NCBI GenBank assembly: GCA_944391395.1
Contig: CALXTI010000004.1
Span: 20,567-84,566, forward strand
Direction of reading: 5' to 3'
Origin: an uncultured Alphaproteobacteria bacterium
GTDB taxonomy: Bacteria > Pseudomonadota > Alphaproteobacteria > RF32 > CAG-239
DNA length: 64,000 nt
Under the pieces are notes generated by a model that was not told the origin of the DNA, did not search any database, and saw nothing but the letters and a program-made list of their open reading frames with translations. Positions 7,830 through 17,600 of this stretch are shown here, piece by piece; within the stretch, counting starts at the first letter, position 1; the number at the start of each line of letters is the position of its first letter. The position numbers were made by a program, and so were the translations under genes.

Positions 7830-8453
7830 ATGGAAAATTTTATGAAAAAATATGATGTTTCACGTGAAACATATCAAAATTTAGCAACAATGGTTGAGAT
7901 GTTGCGGCAATGGCAAGAAAAATTTAATCTTGTCAGCCGCAATTCGTTACCGGAAGTTTGGAGTCGTCATATTGCCGATTCTGCAGGTCTTTTCAAATAT
8001 TTGCCGGACGAAGTTGATTCTGTTTATGACATCGGCAGCGGCGCCGGTTTTCCGGGGCTTGTGCTGGCGATTATGGCAAAAGAAAAACATCCGGACACAA
8101 AGTTTGTTTTGATAGAAAGTATTGCTAAAAAAACACTGTATTTAAATGCGGTAAAAGAGGCTTTGAATTTAAATAATGTTAAAGTGATAAATGCGCGTGC
8201 CGAAGATTTGCCTTTACCTCCGGCTGATGTTATAACCGCGCGTGCGGTTGCCTCGTTGGATAAACTTTTGAACTGTGTATTTAAATTAACGACGCGTCAA
8301 ACCAAACTTATTTTACCGAAAGGTAAGACATATCAAGAAGAGTTATACGAAGCCTTAAAAAAGTGGAATTTTAAGATGTCGGTTCAAAAAAACGAAGAAT
8401 CGATCGACGGTGTAATATTGTTGTTGGAAAATTTAAGGAGAAAAAAACAATGA
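7830..8453 (+). CDS. rsmG: 16S rRNA (guanine-N7) methyltransferase
   Basis: Methylates G527 of 16S rRNA with S-adenosylmethionine. From this start the protein has 207 residues, normal for RsmG. The SAM motif I VYDIGSGAGFPGLVLA is at residues 65-80, followed by FVLIESIAKKTLYL and the NARAEDL acidic loop. The open frame extends to 7743, but that would overlap the PHP gene and add an unconserved leader. ATG 7830 (GAGG 14 bases upstream) or ATG 7842 (GGA 7 bases upstream) are both possible. A parS palindrome lies in the first codons (7856-7871) and an exact ACACTGTATTTAAA repeat at 8133. The stop overlaps the parA start by 4 bases (ATGA). Confidence 0.93.
   Translation: MENFMKKYDVSRETYQNLATMVEMLRQWQEKFNLVSRNSLPEVWSRHIADSAGLFKYLPDEVDSVYDIGSGAGFPGLVLAIMAKEKHPDTKFVLIESIAKKTLYLNAVKEALNLNNVKVINARAEDLPLPPADVITARAVASLDKLLNCVFKLTTRQTKLILPKGKTYQEELYEALKKWNFKMSVQKNEESIDGVILLLENLRRKKQ
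7856..7871. other. parS: parS centromere-like site inside rsmG
   Basis: Second perfect TGTTTCACGTGAAACA, 1.25 kb from the first and 594 bases upstream of parA. It also encodes DVSRET, in the N-terminus of RsmG. Confidence 0.9.
8133..8146 (+). repeat. ACACTGTATTTAAA repeat, copy 3
   Basis: Exact copy inside rsmG (read as TLYLN). A looser copy, ACTGTGTATTTAAA, lies 139 bases further on at 8272-8285 in the same gene. Confidence 0.7.
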
Positions 8454-9217
8454 AAGTTATCGCGGTAGCCAACCGTAAAGGCGGTGTCGGCAAAACCACC
8501 ACGGCTATTAATATTGCCACAGCCATGGCTGCCATCGGCAAAAAAGTGTTGGTGTTGGATCTTGATCCGCAAGGCAACGCCACCACGTCCATGGGGATAG
8601 ATAAAAAAAGTTGCGAATATTCTTCATATGATGTCTTAATCAACGGCCTTGATGCACAAAAAGCCGTTAAATCTTGTGAAATTCCGAATTTCTTTTTATT
8701 GCCTTCAACCCCGGGCTTGGCCGGAGCCGAAATCGAATTGATAGACGTTGCCGAAAGGGAATTTGTCTTGCGTCGTGCTTTACAGACATTAAACGGAAAA
8801 TATGATTATATATTAATAGATTGTCCACCTTCCTTAAATTTGATTACCATCAACGCTTTGGTGGCGTCCGATTCGGTTATTATCCCGCTACAATGTGAAT
8901 TTTTGGCTCTGGAAGGTCTGACCGATTTGGTCAAAAACATCAATCAGATAAAGAAAAGTTTTAATCCGGCGCTTAAAGTTCAGGGGATTGTTTTGACCAT
9001 GTTCGACCGCCGCAATAATTTAAGTTCTATGGTGGAAAAAGATGTTCGGCAATATTTCGGTGATTTGGTGTATCAAACGGTTATCCCTCGGAGTGTGCGT
9101 ATATCTGAGGCGCCTTCGCATGGCAAACCGATTTTGATTTATGATTTCAAAAGCGTCGGTGCGCAAGCCTATATAAGTTTGGCAAAAGAAGTATTAAAAC
9201 GGGAAAAGGAGATATAA
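8450..9217 (+). CDS. parA: Chromosome partitioning ATPase ParA
   Basis: Walker-type ATPase that moves ParB-parS complexes over the nucleoid. 255 residues, the chromosomal (Soj-like) short form without an N-terminal DNA-binding helix domain. The deviant Walker A KGGVGKTTT is at residues 10-18, with the signature lysine K10. The switch segment LDLDPQGNATTS is near residue 37 and Walker B YILIDCPPSL near 124. The start overlaps the rsmG stop by 4 bases and parB starts one base after its stop, so rsmG-parA-parB is one translationally coupled unit next to two parS sites. Confidence 0.97.
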   Translation: MKVIAVANRKGGVGKTTTAINIATAMAAIGKKVLVLDLDPQGNATTSMGIDKKSCEYSSYDVLINGLDAQKAVKSCEIPNFFLLPSTPGLAGAEIELIDVAEREFVLRRALQTLNGKYDYILIDCPPSLNLITINALVASDSVIIPLQCEFLALEGLTDLVKNINQIKKSFNPALKVQGIVLTMFDRRNNLSSMVEKDVRQYFGDLVYQTVIPRSVRISEAPSHGKPILIYDFKSVGAQAYISLAKEVLKREKEI

Positions 9218-9218
9218 A

Positions 9219-10103
9219 ATGGCTGCAAACAACAAACACGGCTTGGGGCGCGGTTTGGGCGCGCTGTTCGGTGATGAGGATTTAAGCCTGGATATGGACG
9301 GTGTTGTCACATCCGAGCGTCATACCATAAAAACGGCCAAAATCGAAGATTTAATTCCCGGCAAATATCAACCGCGCCAAACTTTTGCAGCCGATGCAAT
9401 TAATGCCTTGGCCGATTCTATCAAAGAAAAAGGTGTCTTGCAGCCGATTTTGGTGCGCAAATGCGGTGAAAAATATGAAATTATCGCCGGTGAACGACGT
9501 TATCGCGCTGCCAGACAAGCCGGTTTAACGGAAGTTCCGGTCATTGAAAAAAACATGGCCGACAACGAAGTTTTGGAAGTTGCTTTGGTCGAAAACATCG
9601 TCCGGCAGGATTTGACGGCTTTGGAAGAAGCTTCCGGCTTTGAACAGTTGATAAAGAAATTTTCCTATACGCAGGAGAAACTTTCCGAAATAATCGGCAA
9701 ATCCCGGAGCTATATTACCAACAGCTTGCGCCTTTTGACCCTGCCGGATGGTGTTAAGGTATTGTTAAATCAACAAAAATTAACTGCCGGGCACGCCCGC
9801 GCATTAGTCGGCAGAGCAGATGCCGAACAACTGGCGCAAAAAATCGTCGCTGAAGGCTTGAATGTGCGTCAAGTTGAGGCGTTAGTCTCGGAAAATAAAG
9901 ATTCTTCTCCAGAGTCAAAAAAACCGCCTTTACGGCCAAAACCGCAAAAAGACGCTGATTTAAGCGAAATTGAAAACAGTTTGTCGCAAAAATATGGCCT
10001 AAAAGTGCAAATCAACACCGGCAAAAACGGTCGCGGTAAAATTGTGCTGACTTATAAAGATTTATCTCAACTGGAAAAAATCATCGAAAAACTTGAAAAC
10101 TAA
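9219..10103 (+). CDS. parB: Chromosome partitioning protein ParB (parS-binding CTPase)
   Basis: Binds parS and spreads as a CTP-dependent clamp. 294 residues, normal. It begins with the conserved GLGRGLGALFGD segment (the ParA-stimulating N-terminus), then the ParB/Srx domain with LQPILVRK and the GERRYRAARQAG CTP-binding box near residue 93. The central helix-turn-helix region around SRSYITNSLRLL contacts parS, followed by a linker and C-terminal dimerisation domain. An AAGGAGAT ribosome site lies inside the end of parA. A bidirectional terminator follows 48 bases after the stop. Confidence 0.97.
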   Translation: MAANNKHGLGRGLGALFGDEDLSLDMDGVVTSERHTIKTAKIEDLIPGKYQPRQTFAADAINALADSIKEKGVLQPILVRKCGEKYEIIAGERRYRAARQAGLTEVPVIEKNMADNEVLEVALVENIVRQDLTALEEASGFEQLIKKFSYTQEKLSEIIGKSRSYITNSLRLLTLPDGVKVLLNQQKLTAGHARALVGRADAEQLAQKIVAEGLNVRQVEALVSENKDSSPESKKPPLRPKPQKDADLSEIENSLSQKYGLKVQINTGKNGRGKIVLTYKDLSQLEKIIEKLEN

Positions 10104-10151
10104 AAAAATTTGTTTTTTTAAGATATTGTAAGATTTGATTTTTAAATAAAA

Positions 10152-10184
10152 AAAACACCTTCGGTAAAATATCGGAGGTGTTTT
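10152..10184. terminator. Bidirectional terminator between parB and cca
   Basis: A 14-base stem (two G-T wobbles) around a five-base loop. The AAAACACCT arm has an A-run on its left and the AGGTGTTTT arm ends in T's, so it can stop transcripts from both convergent genes. Confidence 0.8.
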
Positions 10185-10209
10185 AGGTTTTAAAAACAAT
10201 TAAAACTTA

Positions 10210-11454
10210 TTAAAGGCCGGAATTTTGCTTTATAAAAATCGATGCAATATCCGAGAGTTGCTGATAATTGAGTTGAAAACCGCTTTGTATCCATTCGTTT
10301 TTTAAGACACCGAGCAGCTTACCGATTGCAGAGCTGTCGGCAATTCCGAGTTCGATTAAATCGCTGCCAGAAATCGGGAATTTGGGAATTTCCACACAAT
10401 CAATTTTTGCAAAAGCATCGCTTAAAGAAAAATCAGTGTTGTGATTTTGTGCCAAATCAAACAACAGTTTATCTTTGCAAAATTGTTTTCCGTGTGTGTA
10501 AACCGCTTGTTTTAATGCATTTTCATCAAGTGCGAGCCGACAGTCAAAAGCATATTTTGCCCAGTTTACCAAACGATTTTTTTGTTCTTTGGCCAAATGC
10601 AGGCGCATCGCCAGATTTTCCGCCAGTTGGGCATCCGGACGATACATGATGTAAAGCCGCCGCAAGGCATCGGGTTCAAGGTTGTTTTGCAAAATAATAT
10701 CCGACAAACTTTGTAAATCTTCCAAATGGTCGGATACAGGCAAAATATAACTTAAAATATCGTTCTCAAAAATCATACGTAAGGTTTTAACGACATTCGG
10801 CGTCAGCAGAATTTTGAATAATTCGTCACGCACTTGTTCAATCGCCACATCTTTTAACAAATCGCGGTTTTCAACACAAGCTTTTAAAGATTTTATATCC
10901 GGTTCTTGTTTGCCGAAAATTGAATAAAAACGGAAAAAACGCATGATACGAATATGGTCTTCTTTAATCCGGTCTTCAGCATTGCCGATAAAACGAATAA
11001 CCCCGTGTTCCAAATCGGAAATGCCGTTATAGTAATCAAAAACATTGCCTTGTTCGTCGGCATATACCGCATTAATGGTTAAATCGCGCTTGGAGGCATC
11101 GGCAATCCAATCATCGGTAAATTCAAAATCCGAGTTTAAGGCATATCCTTTGCGTTCTTTATGCAGAGAAGACACGGCTACGATTTTATTGTTGATAACA
11201 ACGCCGGTAGTAGCAAATTTAATACCGATGGGAACAGTTTTAAGACCGGCATCTTGGCAGGCTTCGACCAACTCATCGGGCGTTAAATCGGTAGCAAGGT
11301 CAATTTCAAAACCTTTTAATCCCGCCAAAACATCGCGCACCGCGCCGCCGACGAACCTTAAAATACCGCCGTGATCGGCAACGGCGCGAAAAAGCACTAA
11401 AATACTTTTATCGGAAATGATTTTATTGATGTCTAAGTATTCCGGTCGAATCAC
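10210..11454 (-). CDS. cca: CCA tRNA nucleotidyltransferase / poly(A) polymerase family
   Basis: Class II nucleotidyltransferase that adds or repairs the 3'-CCA of tRNA. The active-site stretch GGAVRDVLAG with the metal-binding pair EIDLATD lies near residues 35-60. The RRDLTINA-type motif (KRDLTINAVY) is near 125 and the family RIKEDHIRIMRFFRF segment near 170, followed by a helical tRNA-binding body. The open frame reaches 11517, but that start is TTG and overlaps the divergent gene. The GTG at 11454 has GGAG 8 bases upstream and gives 414 residues, a usual length, so I prefer it. CCA versus poly(A) specificity is not decided by sequence alone; CCA is likelier as no other candidate is in the window. 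Confidence 0.9.
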   Translation of the reverse strand: MIRPEYLDINKIISDKSILVLFRAVADHGGILRFVGGAVRDVLAGLKGFEIDLATDLTPDELVEACQDAGLKTVPIGIKFATTGVVINNKIVAVSSLHKERKGYALNSDFEFTDDWIADASKRDLTINAVYADEQGNVFDYYNGISDLEHGVIRFIGNAEDRIKEDHIRIMRFFRFYSIFGKQEPDIKSLKACVENRDLLKDVAIEQVRDELFKILLTPNVVKTLRMIFENDILSYILPVSDHLEDLQSLSDIILQNNLEPDALRRLYIMYRPDAQLAENLAMRLHLAKEQKNRLVNWAKYAFDCRLALDENALKQAVYTHGKQFCKDKLLFDLAQNHNTDFSLSDAFAKIDCVEIPKFPISGSDLIELGIADSSAIGKLLGVLKNEWIQSGFQLNYQQLSDIASIFIKQNSGL

Positions 11455-11559
11455 ACTTAAAACTCCAAAAAAATTTAAATATTTGCTTTCTTTTAACAGT
11501 TTAAATTTATAATGCAAATAATATTTTTCAACAAATGTAAGAAATGTGGGTATTTTGAA

Positions 11560-12066
11560 ATGTTTAAATATATAATTTCAGCGATTTTTTTATTTGCAAA
11601 CGGAGCTTATGCCATGGAAGCGCCGCGTTTGATTGGCGAATATGGCGATTGGGCGGCATATACATACAAAGAAAACGGCAAAAACGTGTGCTATATGGCT
11701 TCCACCCCTAAAAAAGATGAGGGAAAATACACTCGCCGCGGAGATATTTATGCGGTGGTAACACATCGTCCGGGAGAAAAAAGTTTTGATGTTTTCAATC
11801 TTGTGGCAGGTTATACGTATAAGAAAAATTCCAAGGTAACGGTCAAAATCGGTACCCAGACATTTGATAAGTTTTTTACCGATGAAGACAAAGCCTGGAC
11901 TTATACCGAAAAAGACGATAAAGCTTTGGTAGCAGCCATGAAACGCGGACAGCGTATGATTGTTGACGGCATTTCTTCCCGCGGCACCAAAACCAAAGAC
12001 ACCTATTCTTTACAGGGTTTTACCCGCGCTTACACGGCAATCAGCGCCAAATGCGGTAAAAAATAA
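11560..12066 (+). CDS. IalB-family secreted protein (invasion-associated locus B-like)
   Basis: Alphaproteobacterial periplasmic/secreted family named after the Bartonella protein IalB, whose molecular role is poorly known. From ATG 11560 it has 168 residues. A signal peptide MFKYIISAIFLFANGAYA precedes mature EAPRLIGEYGDW. The family pattern is clear: W at the start, CYMASTPKK, RGDIYAVVTHRPGE, FNLVAGYTYKK, VKIGTQTF, AWTYTEKDD, an AMKRGQRM stretch, SSRGT and the terminal AISAKC. The two Cys probably form a disulfide. The frame is open back to ATG 11512, but that adds a Cys/Lys-rich leader incompatible with export. Its stop TAA shares one base with the rlmN ATG. Confidence 0.86.
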   Translation: MFKYIISAIFLFANGAYAMEAPRLIGEYGDWAAYTYKENGKNVCYMASTPKKDEGKYTRRGDIYAVVTHRPGEKSFDVFNLVAGYTYKKNSKVTVKIGTQTFDKFFTDEDKAWTYTEKDDKALVAAMKRGQRMIVDGISSRGTKTKDTYSLQGFTRAYTAISAKCGKK

Positions 12067-13136
12067 TGACGGATAAAATTGAACTCATAGGTTTAAGCAA
12101 AACCGAAATCCAGCAACATCTAACCCAAATGGGCGAAAAGCCATTTCGCGCCAAACAACTTTGGCAATGGCTTTATTTTCACGGTGAAACCGATTTTGAT
12201 AAGATGAGCAATCTATCTAAAGATTTGCGGCAAAAATTAAAAAATAATTTTACCATAACCCGCCCGAAAGTCGTGGCCGAACAAGTTTCTAAAGACAAAA
12301 CCCGCAAGTGGCTGTTGGAATTTCAAGACGGGCAACGGGTGGAAATGGTATATATTCCCGAAGACGACCGCGGTGCGGTATGCATATCAACTCAGGTGGG
12401 CTGTGCTGTCGGTTGCAGATTTTGTCATACCGGTAGTCAGAAATTAACCAGAAACCTGACGGCAGGTGAGATTGTCAGCCAGTTTATGGTGGCGCGCGAC
12501 ACATACGGCGAATGGCCGAGTCCGACCGACGAAACGCGCTATTTATCAAACATTGTCGTGATGGGTATGGGCGAACCTTTGCACAATCCGGACAATGTGA
12601 TTAAAGCTTTAAATATCCTGACTGACGGGGAGGGCATAGCCATTTCCCGCCGAAGGGTTACCATGTCAACTTCAGGCATTGCGCCGAAAATTGTTCCGGT
12701 GCTGCGTGCAACGGGTGTCCGCTTGGCAATTTCTTTACATGCGCCGAACAATCAAATCCGCTCAAAAATTATGCCGATTAATGACCGTTTCCCGATAGAA
12801 GAAATTTTAAAAGCCTGTCAGGAATATCAAAGTGGCGATGGCAGCCGCTACATAACGTTTGAATATCTGATGTTAAAAGACATTAATGACACTTTAGACA
12901 ATGCTCGCGAATTGATTGCTTTGATGAAAAAATATAAGCTTCGCGCCTCGTTTAATTTAATACCATTTAACCCATGGCCCGGCTGTGTTTTTCAACCAAG
13001 TACGGAAAAAAACATTAAAGCTTTTGCCGATGCGTTGGAAAAAGCCGGTTTTGCCGCTCCGGTGCGCGTGGCGCGCGGACAAGACATTTTAGCCGCTTGC
13101 GGACAATTAAAATCACAAAAAGAAAAAAACACATAA
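12066..13136 (+). CDS. rlmN: Dual-specificity 23S rRNA A2503 / tRNA A37 C2-methyltransferase (radical SAM)
   Basis: Radical-SAM enzyme making 2-methyladenosine in 23S rRNA and some tRNAs. 356 residues, normal. The [4Fe-4S] motif CAVGCRFCHTG lies near residue 115. The SAM-binding GMGEPLHN is near 165 and SLHAPN near 225. The C-terminal RGQDILAACGQL holds the second catalytic Cys, which RlmN requires. The start overlaps the stop of the ialB-like gene by one base (TAATG), implying coupled translation with an unrelated secreted protein. Confidence 0.96.
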   Translation: MTDKIELIGLSKTEIQQHLTQMGEKPFRAKQLWQWLYFHGETDFDKMSNLSKDLRQKLKNNFTITRPKVVAEQVSKDKTRKWLLEFQDGQRVEMVYIPEDDRGAVCISTQVGCAVGCRFCHTGSQKLTRNLTAGEIVSQFMVARDTYGEWPSPTDETRYLSNIVVMGMGEPLHNPDNVIKALNILTDGEGIAISRRRVTMSTSGIAPKIVPVLRATGVRLAISLHAPNNQIRSKIMPINDRFPIEEILKACQEYQSGDGSRYITFEYLMLKDINDTLDNARELIALMKKYKLRASFNLIPFNPWPGCVFQPSTEKNIKAFADALEKAGFAAPVRVARGQDILAACGQLKSQKEKNT

Positions 13137-13193
13137 CCGATTGACAAAAAATATTTTATGTGTCAAATTAATAACAAATAAATTACTCTGTAT

Positions 13194-13610
13194 ATGAAAA
13201 AGAAACTGCCTCTATGGGTATTATACGAAAACGGTGAATCGCATTACCTAGAAAAACACAAACCGGTAGCGGTTTTTCTCAAGCCGGATACGATAGCTGT
13301 TTATATTCGGGATTTACCCAAAATGCCCTGGAAAGAAGCCAGCAAAATTTGCCACGAAATGGATATAGGCAATCTGTACTGGCAGATTCCCAACCAAAAA
13401 CAGCTGCAAGCTCTTTTGGATTATCGGGAAGTGCTTGACCAAACCTTAAAAATGTTAAACCTTCCGCTCTTACGCAATCATAAATACTGGGGGCGCGACA
13501 AAGTAGATTTTGACATTCGGGTGGGTTTGGATTTGTCATTGGAACGGGAAATATATATTGAAGAATGTCAATATGCCTTTACCCGTCCGTTTTTAAGATT
13601 AGGATATTAA
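13194..13610 (+). CDS. Small orphan protein with a DUF1566/Lcl-like core
   Basis: 138 residues, no signal peptide or membrane segment. The middle, from WKEASKICHEMDIGNLYW through IPNQKQLQALL, resembles the W-x-A-x3-C ... DWRLPT-x2-EL pattern of DUF1566 (the C-terminal domain of Legionella Lcl). The end, KYWGRDKV ... YAFTRPFLRLGY, also fits its closing strands. I infer a diverged single-domain member; function unknown. There is no ribosome site before the ATG. The real start could be different, but the downstream terminator and codon use support a real gene. Confidence 0.6.
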   Translation: MKKKLPLWVLYENGESHYLEKHKPVAVFLKPDTIAVYIRDLPKMPWKEASKICHEMDIGNLYWQIPNQKQLQALLDYREVLDQTLKMLNLPLLRNHKYWGRDKVDFDIRVGLDLSLEREIYIEECQYAFTRPFLRLGY

Positions 13611-13643
13611 AAAAACTCCTTATAAATTTAAGGAGTTTTTTTA
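13611..13643. terminator. Bidirectional terminator between the Lcl-like orphan and the CDF gene
   Basis: AAAAAACTCCTTA pairs over 13 bases with TAAGGAGTTTTTT around a 6-base loop. A-run and T-run flank it on both sides, and it starts right after the stop codon of the orphan gene. Confidence 0.82.
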
Positions 13644-13675
13644 ATGATTATTTTTAAAATAAAAGGTTTGAATGA

Positions 13676-13689
13676 ACACTGTATTTAAA
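13676..13689 (+). repeat. ACACTGTATTTAAA repeat, copy 4
   Basis: Exact copy (GAACACTGTATTTAAA including two flanking bases). It straddles the stop codon of the leftward CDF gene, so it is partly intergenic. Confidence 0.7.
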
Positions 13690-14614
13690 GGTCGCATTTT
13701 CCGTCAATCGTATAATCTAAACGATTTTCATGCAATCCGTAAGGATCTTGATGAATTATAACCTGTGCATTTGGAAACGTTTCTTTTATTTTTTCTTCTG
13801 CCTTGTCGGTTAATTCATGCGTTTTATCGAGTGTCAGACTGCCGTCCAACTCCAAATGGATTTCAAAGAAATAAGCCCCGCCCAAATCGCGTGAGCGAAA
13901 ATCATGATACCCTTTTACACCTTCGCTGTTCATCACGATATCAATTACCTGCTTGCGCACTTCCTCGCTTAATTCTCTGTCTGTTAATGCGGCGACCGCC
14001 TCAGCGGCAATTTTATAAGCGTTATAGATTAAATAAGCGGAAATTGCAAAAGCGGTTAAAATATCAAACCAGCTCATATTAAAAAGTTTAACGACAATAA
14101 GCGAAAGAATGATTGAAGCATTGGTCAGTACATCAACCGTGTAATGTGCGCTGTCGGCGGCGATGGCCGGTGAGGCTGTTTTACGAGCAACGTATTTTTG
14201 AAAAACAATCAAAGCTACTGTTGTTGCCAAACTGATTACCATGATGATAATACCGAGTTCGGCTTTTTCCAAAGGTTTCGGATCAAGCAGACGAACAAAG
14301 CCGTCATACATGACAAACAATCCCGAACCGGCGATAAACGCCGATTGCACCAAAGCGCTGATTGATTCCGCGCGGCCGTAACCGTAACGATGCTCTTGGC
14401 TGGCCGGACGTGTTGAAAAACGAATAGCGACAAAAGAAATCGACGATGCAAAAACATCGGCTAAACTGTCAATCAATGAAGATAATATGGCAAGCGAGCC
14501 GGTATAAAAAGCTCCGAATATCTTAAGCAGGCATAAACCGCCGGACAACATAACACTGGCGCTGGCGGCTGCTCTTTTGAGCCTGTTGTTTGTTTCAATC
14601 AAACTTTGCGGCAT
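13685..14614 (-). CDS. Cation diffusion facilitator (FieF/CzcD-type) metal efflux transporter
   Basis: Inner-membrane proton-driven exporter of Zn2+, Fe2+ or similar divalent ions. 309 residues with about six membrane helices and a cytosolic C-terminal domain. The metal sites of the family are visible: SLIDSLADVF near residue 45 (two Asp, helix 2), HRYGYGRAE near 75 and DSAHYTVDVLTN near 155 (helix 5). The C-terminal ferredoxin-like domain has HDFRSRDLGG and the FFEIHLELDG strand with His residues near 245-285. The start lies 20 bases inside the end of the upstream ABC fusion gene and is preceded by GGGAG, so the four genes 13685-19891 probably form one leftward operon. Metal specificity is open. 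Confidence 0.92.
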   Translation of the reverse strand: MPQSLIETNNRLKRAAASASVMLSGGLCLLKIFGAFYTGSLAILSSLIDSLADVFASSISFVAIRFSTRPASQEHRYGYGRAESISALVQSAFIAGSGLFVMYDGFVRLLDPKPLEKAELGIIIMVISLATTVALIVFQKYVARKTASPAIAADSAHYTVDVLTNASIILSLIVVKLFNMSWFDILTAFAISAYLIYNAYKIAAEAVAALTDRELSEEVRKQVIDIVMNSEGVKGYHDFRSRDLGGAYFFEIHLELDGSLTLDKTHELTDKAEEKIKETFPNAQVIIHQDPYGLHENRLDYTIDGKCDL

Positions 14615-17600
14615 TTTTTATCAACTCCCAATCTGCGGCAGAAATTTCTAAAAAACGACCTTTAACATACGAAGCAAAAAATTGCAAATGCTTTCCTCTG
14701 ACTTTATCGCCGAAATCATATTTGACCCAAAACTTTCCGTTATCTTTGTAAAAATTAAGGTTAATCTGATTACCATGTTCGGCTTTAACATCCATTTTTA
14801 GCAATTCTTCTGGTTTTTCAAGCTGTTGAACCGAAGAAATGAACGCTGTATTTAAAAGATGTTTCATCATGTCGGCCAACTTGTCGGTATTGTTTTCGCC
14901 GTTGATGCTTTCCAGCCTGCCAAATCGCAAATCCCAGATATGGCTGTAAGTCCATTGTTGCCAATTTGGTGAAAGGTCAACAAAATCGGCCTGTGCCAGC
15001 CATACTTGAAATTTGCCGTCAAATTTGACATAAGCAGCGCTGGAACCGCGTCCGAGGTCAAGGTTGTATGTGCCGATTTCTACGGTCAAAACGGGCTTAT
15101 TGTCCTTATCCCAAAGTTCAATTCTGGTGTTTGGCGAACCTTCGCTTTCTACCGGTTGCAAACCGAACAACGCCAAATTTTCGGCTTTATCGGATTTCTT
15201 TTCATAAAAACGCGCCTCCATCAATGCGCTCAAAAAGCTGCGGATTCTTTCCTGAAAAACCGGAAAATCGGGATATCCCGCAAGTTTCCAGACACCGTTT
15301 TCATTAACAAAACGAAGCGTATCATCATGAGTTTTAATGACAATGTTTTGCACTTGATTGATTTGCTGCGGCAAGTTCGGAAACAGCGGCTTATCCTCAT
15401 ATTTTTGAATGTCCGACCGGTTGGTGTAATAAACCGAGATAATGCCGGCCAGCAAAATAACGGCGGCCGTTAATGATATTTTCAACAAAGCGCGGTTGAA
15501 TTTTAATGGAGCGTGATAATTCCGCCGGCCTTTTTTCAACCATAAGAAAACCAGCAAAACAAAACTTAATATCAACGGCAGGGCAAAAATATTGATAAAT
15601 TTAACAACCATGCCGATATGCGCGACATCCCGGTTGGCTTGTGCCCGCACGGCGCTTAATTCTTGCCGCAATTCATCAAGTTGTTTTTTGATGCCGTTAA
15701 TAAGAGCAAGTTCGTCGGCGGTAAAAATTTCCCGTTCTTCAAAATCGCGTTTGCTCCAGATTTCCTGCAGTTGATTTTTAACCTGATTAATCCGCTCAAA
15801 AATTTCTTCTTCTTTAATTTTGAATTGGAAAATATTTTGTTTGCGCAGCTTTTCAATATCCGTAAATTCGCGGTTGCGTGCGCTTTTACCGCGCAAATCA
15901 AGCAAAGACGCATTGTTAGTCAAATAATCCAGACTGTTTAAGATAAAATCGGCATTGTTAAACAGCGGAATAAAGAAAGTTCTCTCCAAAATGGTTTGTG
16001 AAGTGGTCCAAAAAGCGTCATATATAAAATCCGTATCGCCGACAACAATCATATTGAACTGATTGTCGGCATTTTTGCCATGCACGGCGGCAGCCAAAAT
16101 TTTAGGGTTGTCGTCGGCTTTGAAATAAGTGAGCACTTGACGGGGGTTCAATCCGTCATAAACCACTTTGATAGGCATTAAAGCAGAATTTTGACTGGCC
16201 TGCAACAGCGGAACAAAATCAATGTTATCGCTTGCCGGCATCACTACCGAAACTGAAGACATCAAAACACTGTTCAACCCTTTTGTTACCGGATGTGTGG
16301 GATTGAAATTTTCTTTTTTGAGTTTGAACTGAATAATATCTTGAGTAAAAGCCGGATTGTTTTTATAGTTGCTGGTAGCGTCTACGGTAATGGAATTATC
16401 CAAATCAGCCACCACATATTCGTTATAAAACTTAATGCCCCAAAACTCATCAAGACCATTTAAATTTGAGGGCGTAAACGGGTGATTAACGGAAGAATAA
16501 ATTCGCTGGGCTTCAGCGGCGCCGTCTAAAAGTAATAAAATATTGCCGTAATTTTGAGAATATTTTTTAACGGCTTCAGCCATTTCCGCGGAAATGTTTT
16601 GTGGGTGAATCATAATCAAAACATCGGGGCTCTCATTTAAATCTTCAGGTTTTTGAATGTAGCGAACATCATAAAATTCTTTGATTTTGTTGGTGATTTC
16701 CCATGGTTGCAAAATCATGCTGTCGGTACCGCCGCCGTTTATCGGGAGCGTTGATAAAACCGCCGCGGTTTTTTTCTTGCGTCCCAGTTGATAAATTAGA
16801 GAGGTCAGATTTTGTTCCAAAAAAGGCATTTGAGCCGGTGTAAAATAAGGAATGACCAGCTTGTTTTGCAATGTGTCGGCAATCGTCAGGCCAAACAGGG
16901 CATTTTGATTGATATCAATCAAAGGTATCGGTTGAATTCCGTCGGCAATGGCGCGGTCTTCAACATTGTCCAAACTTTGCGGATGATAAATCCGATAATC
17001 AAATTTGCCGTTGGAGCGGTTTTTATATTGTGCTAAAAGTTGGCGGATTTTATCAAACATTTGCCGCATGGCCGGATTGCGTTGTTCCAAAATAGTGGAA
17101 TAATAAAGTTTTGCCGTAACCGGTTCGGTTAAATTTTGCAAAACCATGATCGTATCTTTGTTGAGCGTGTATAATTTATCTTCGCTGAAATCAACTTGCG
17201 TGCCGCGCGTAAGGTTATTTGCCAGCAGATTAAAGCCCATAAAACCTAAAACCAGCATCAACCATGCCCAAATATAGTAAGAACGGTTGGTGGATTTTAA
17301 CCATGAAGAAGTGCCCGCGGTGCGAAAACCAACGATTAAAATCGTGGTAAAATTAAACAGGACGATAATGGATGTAAAAAACAACACGTCGCGCAGCTCA
17401 ATCAATCCGCCGGCAATATTGGCAAAATGCGTCAAAAAACTGAAAGAAGCGATGGCGTCAATCATATAATCGGGCAAAAACAACCGAAAGAAAGACAAAA
17501 TAAATTCCACGCCGCTCCAAAAAAACATCAGGTTTGCCGCCACGGCCAACACCAAAGCAATCACCTGATTTTTAGTTAAGGCTGACATTGTTTGCGATAT

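Noticed and set aside
13141..13166. TTGACA at 13141 with TGTCAA at 13161 (inverted repeat) before the Lcl-like gene
   Set aside because: The -35 word is perfect but no -10 box lies at 16-18 bases, and six-base arms over 14 bases are weak evidence for an operator.
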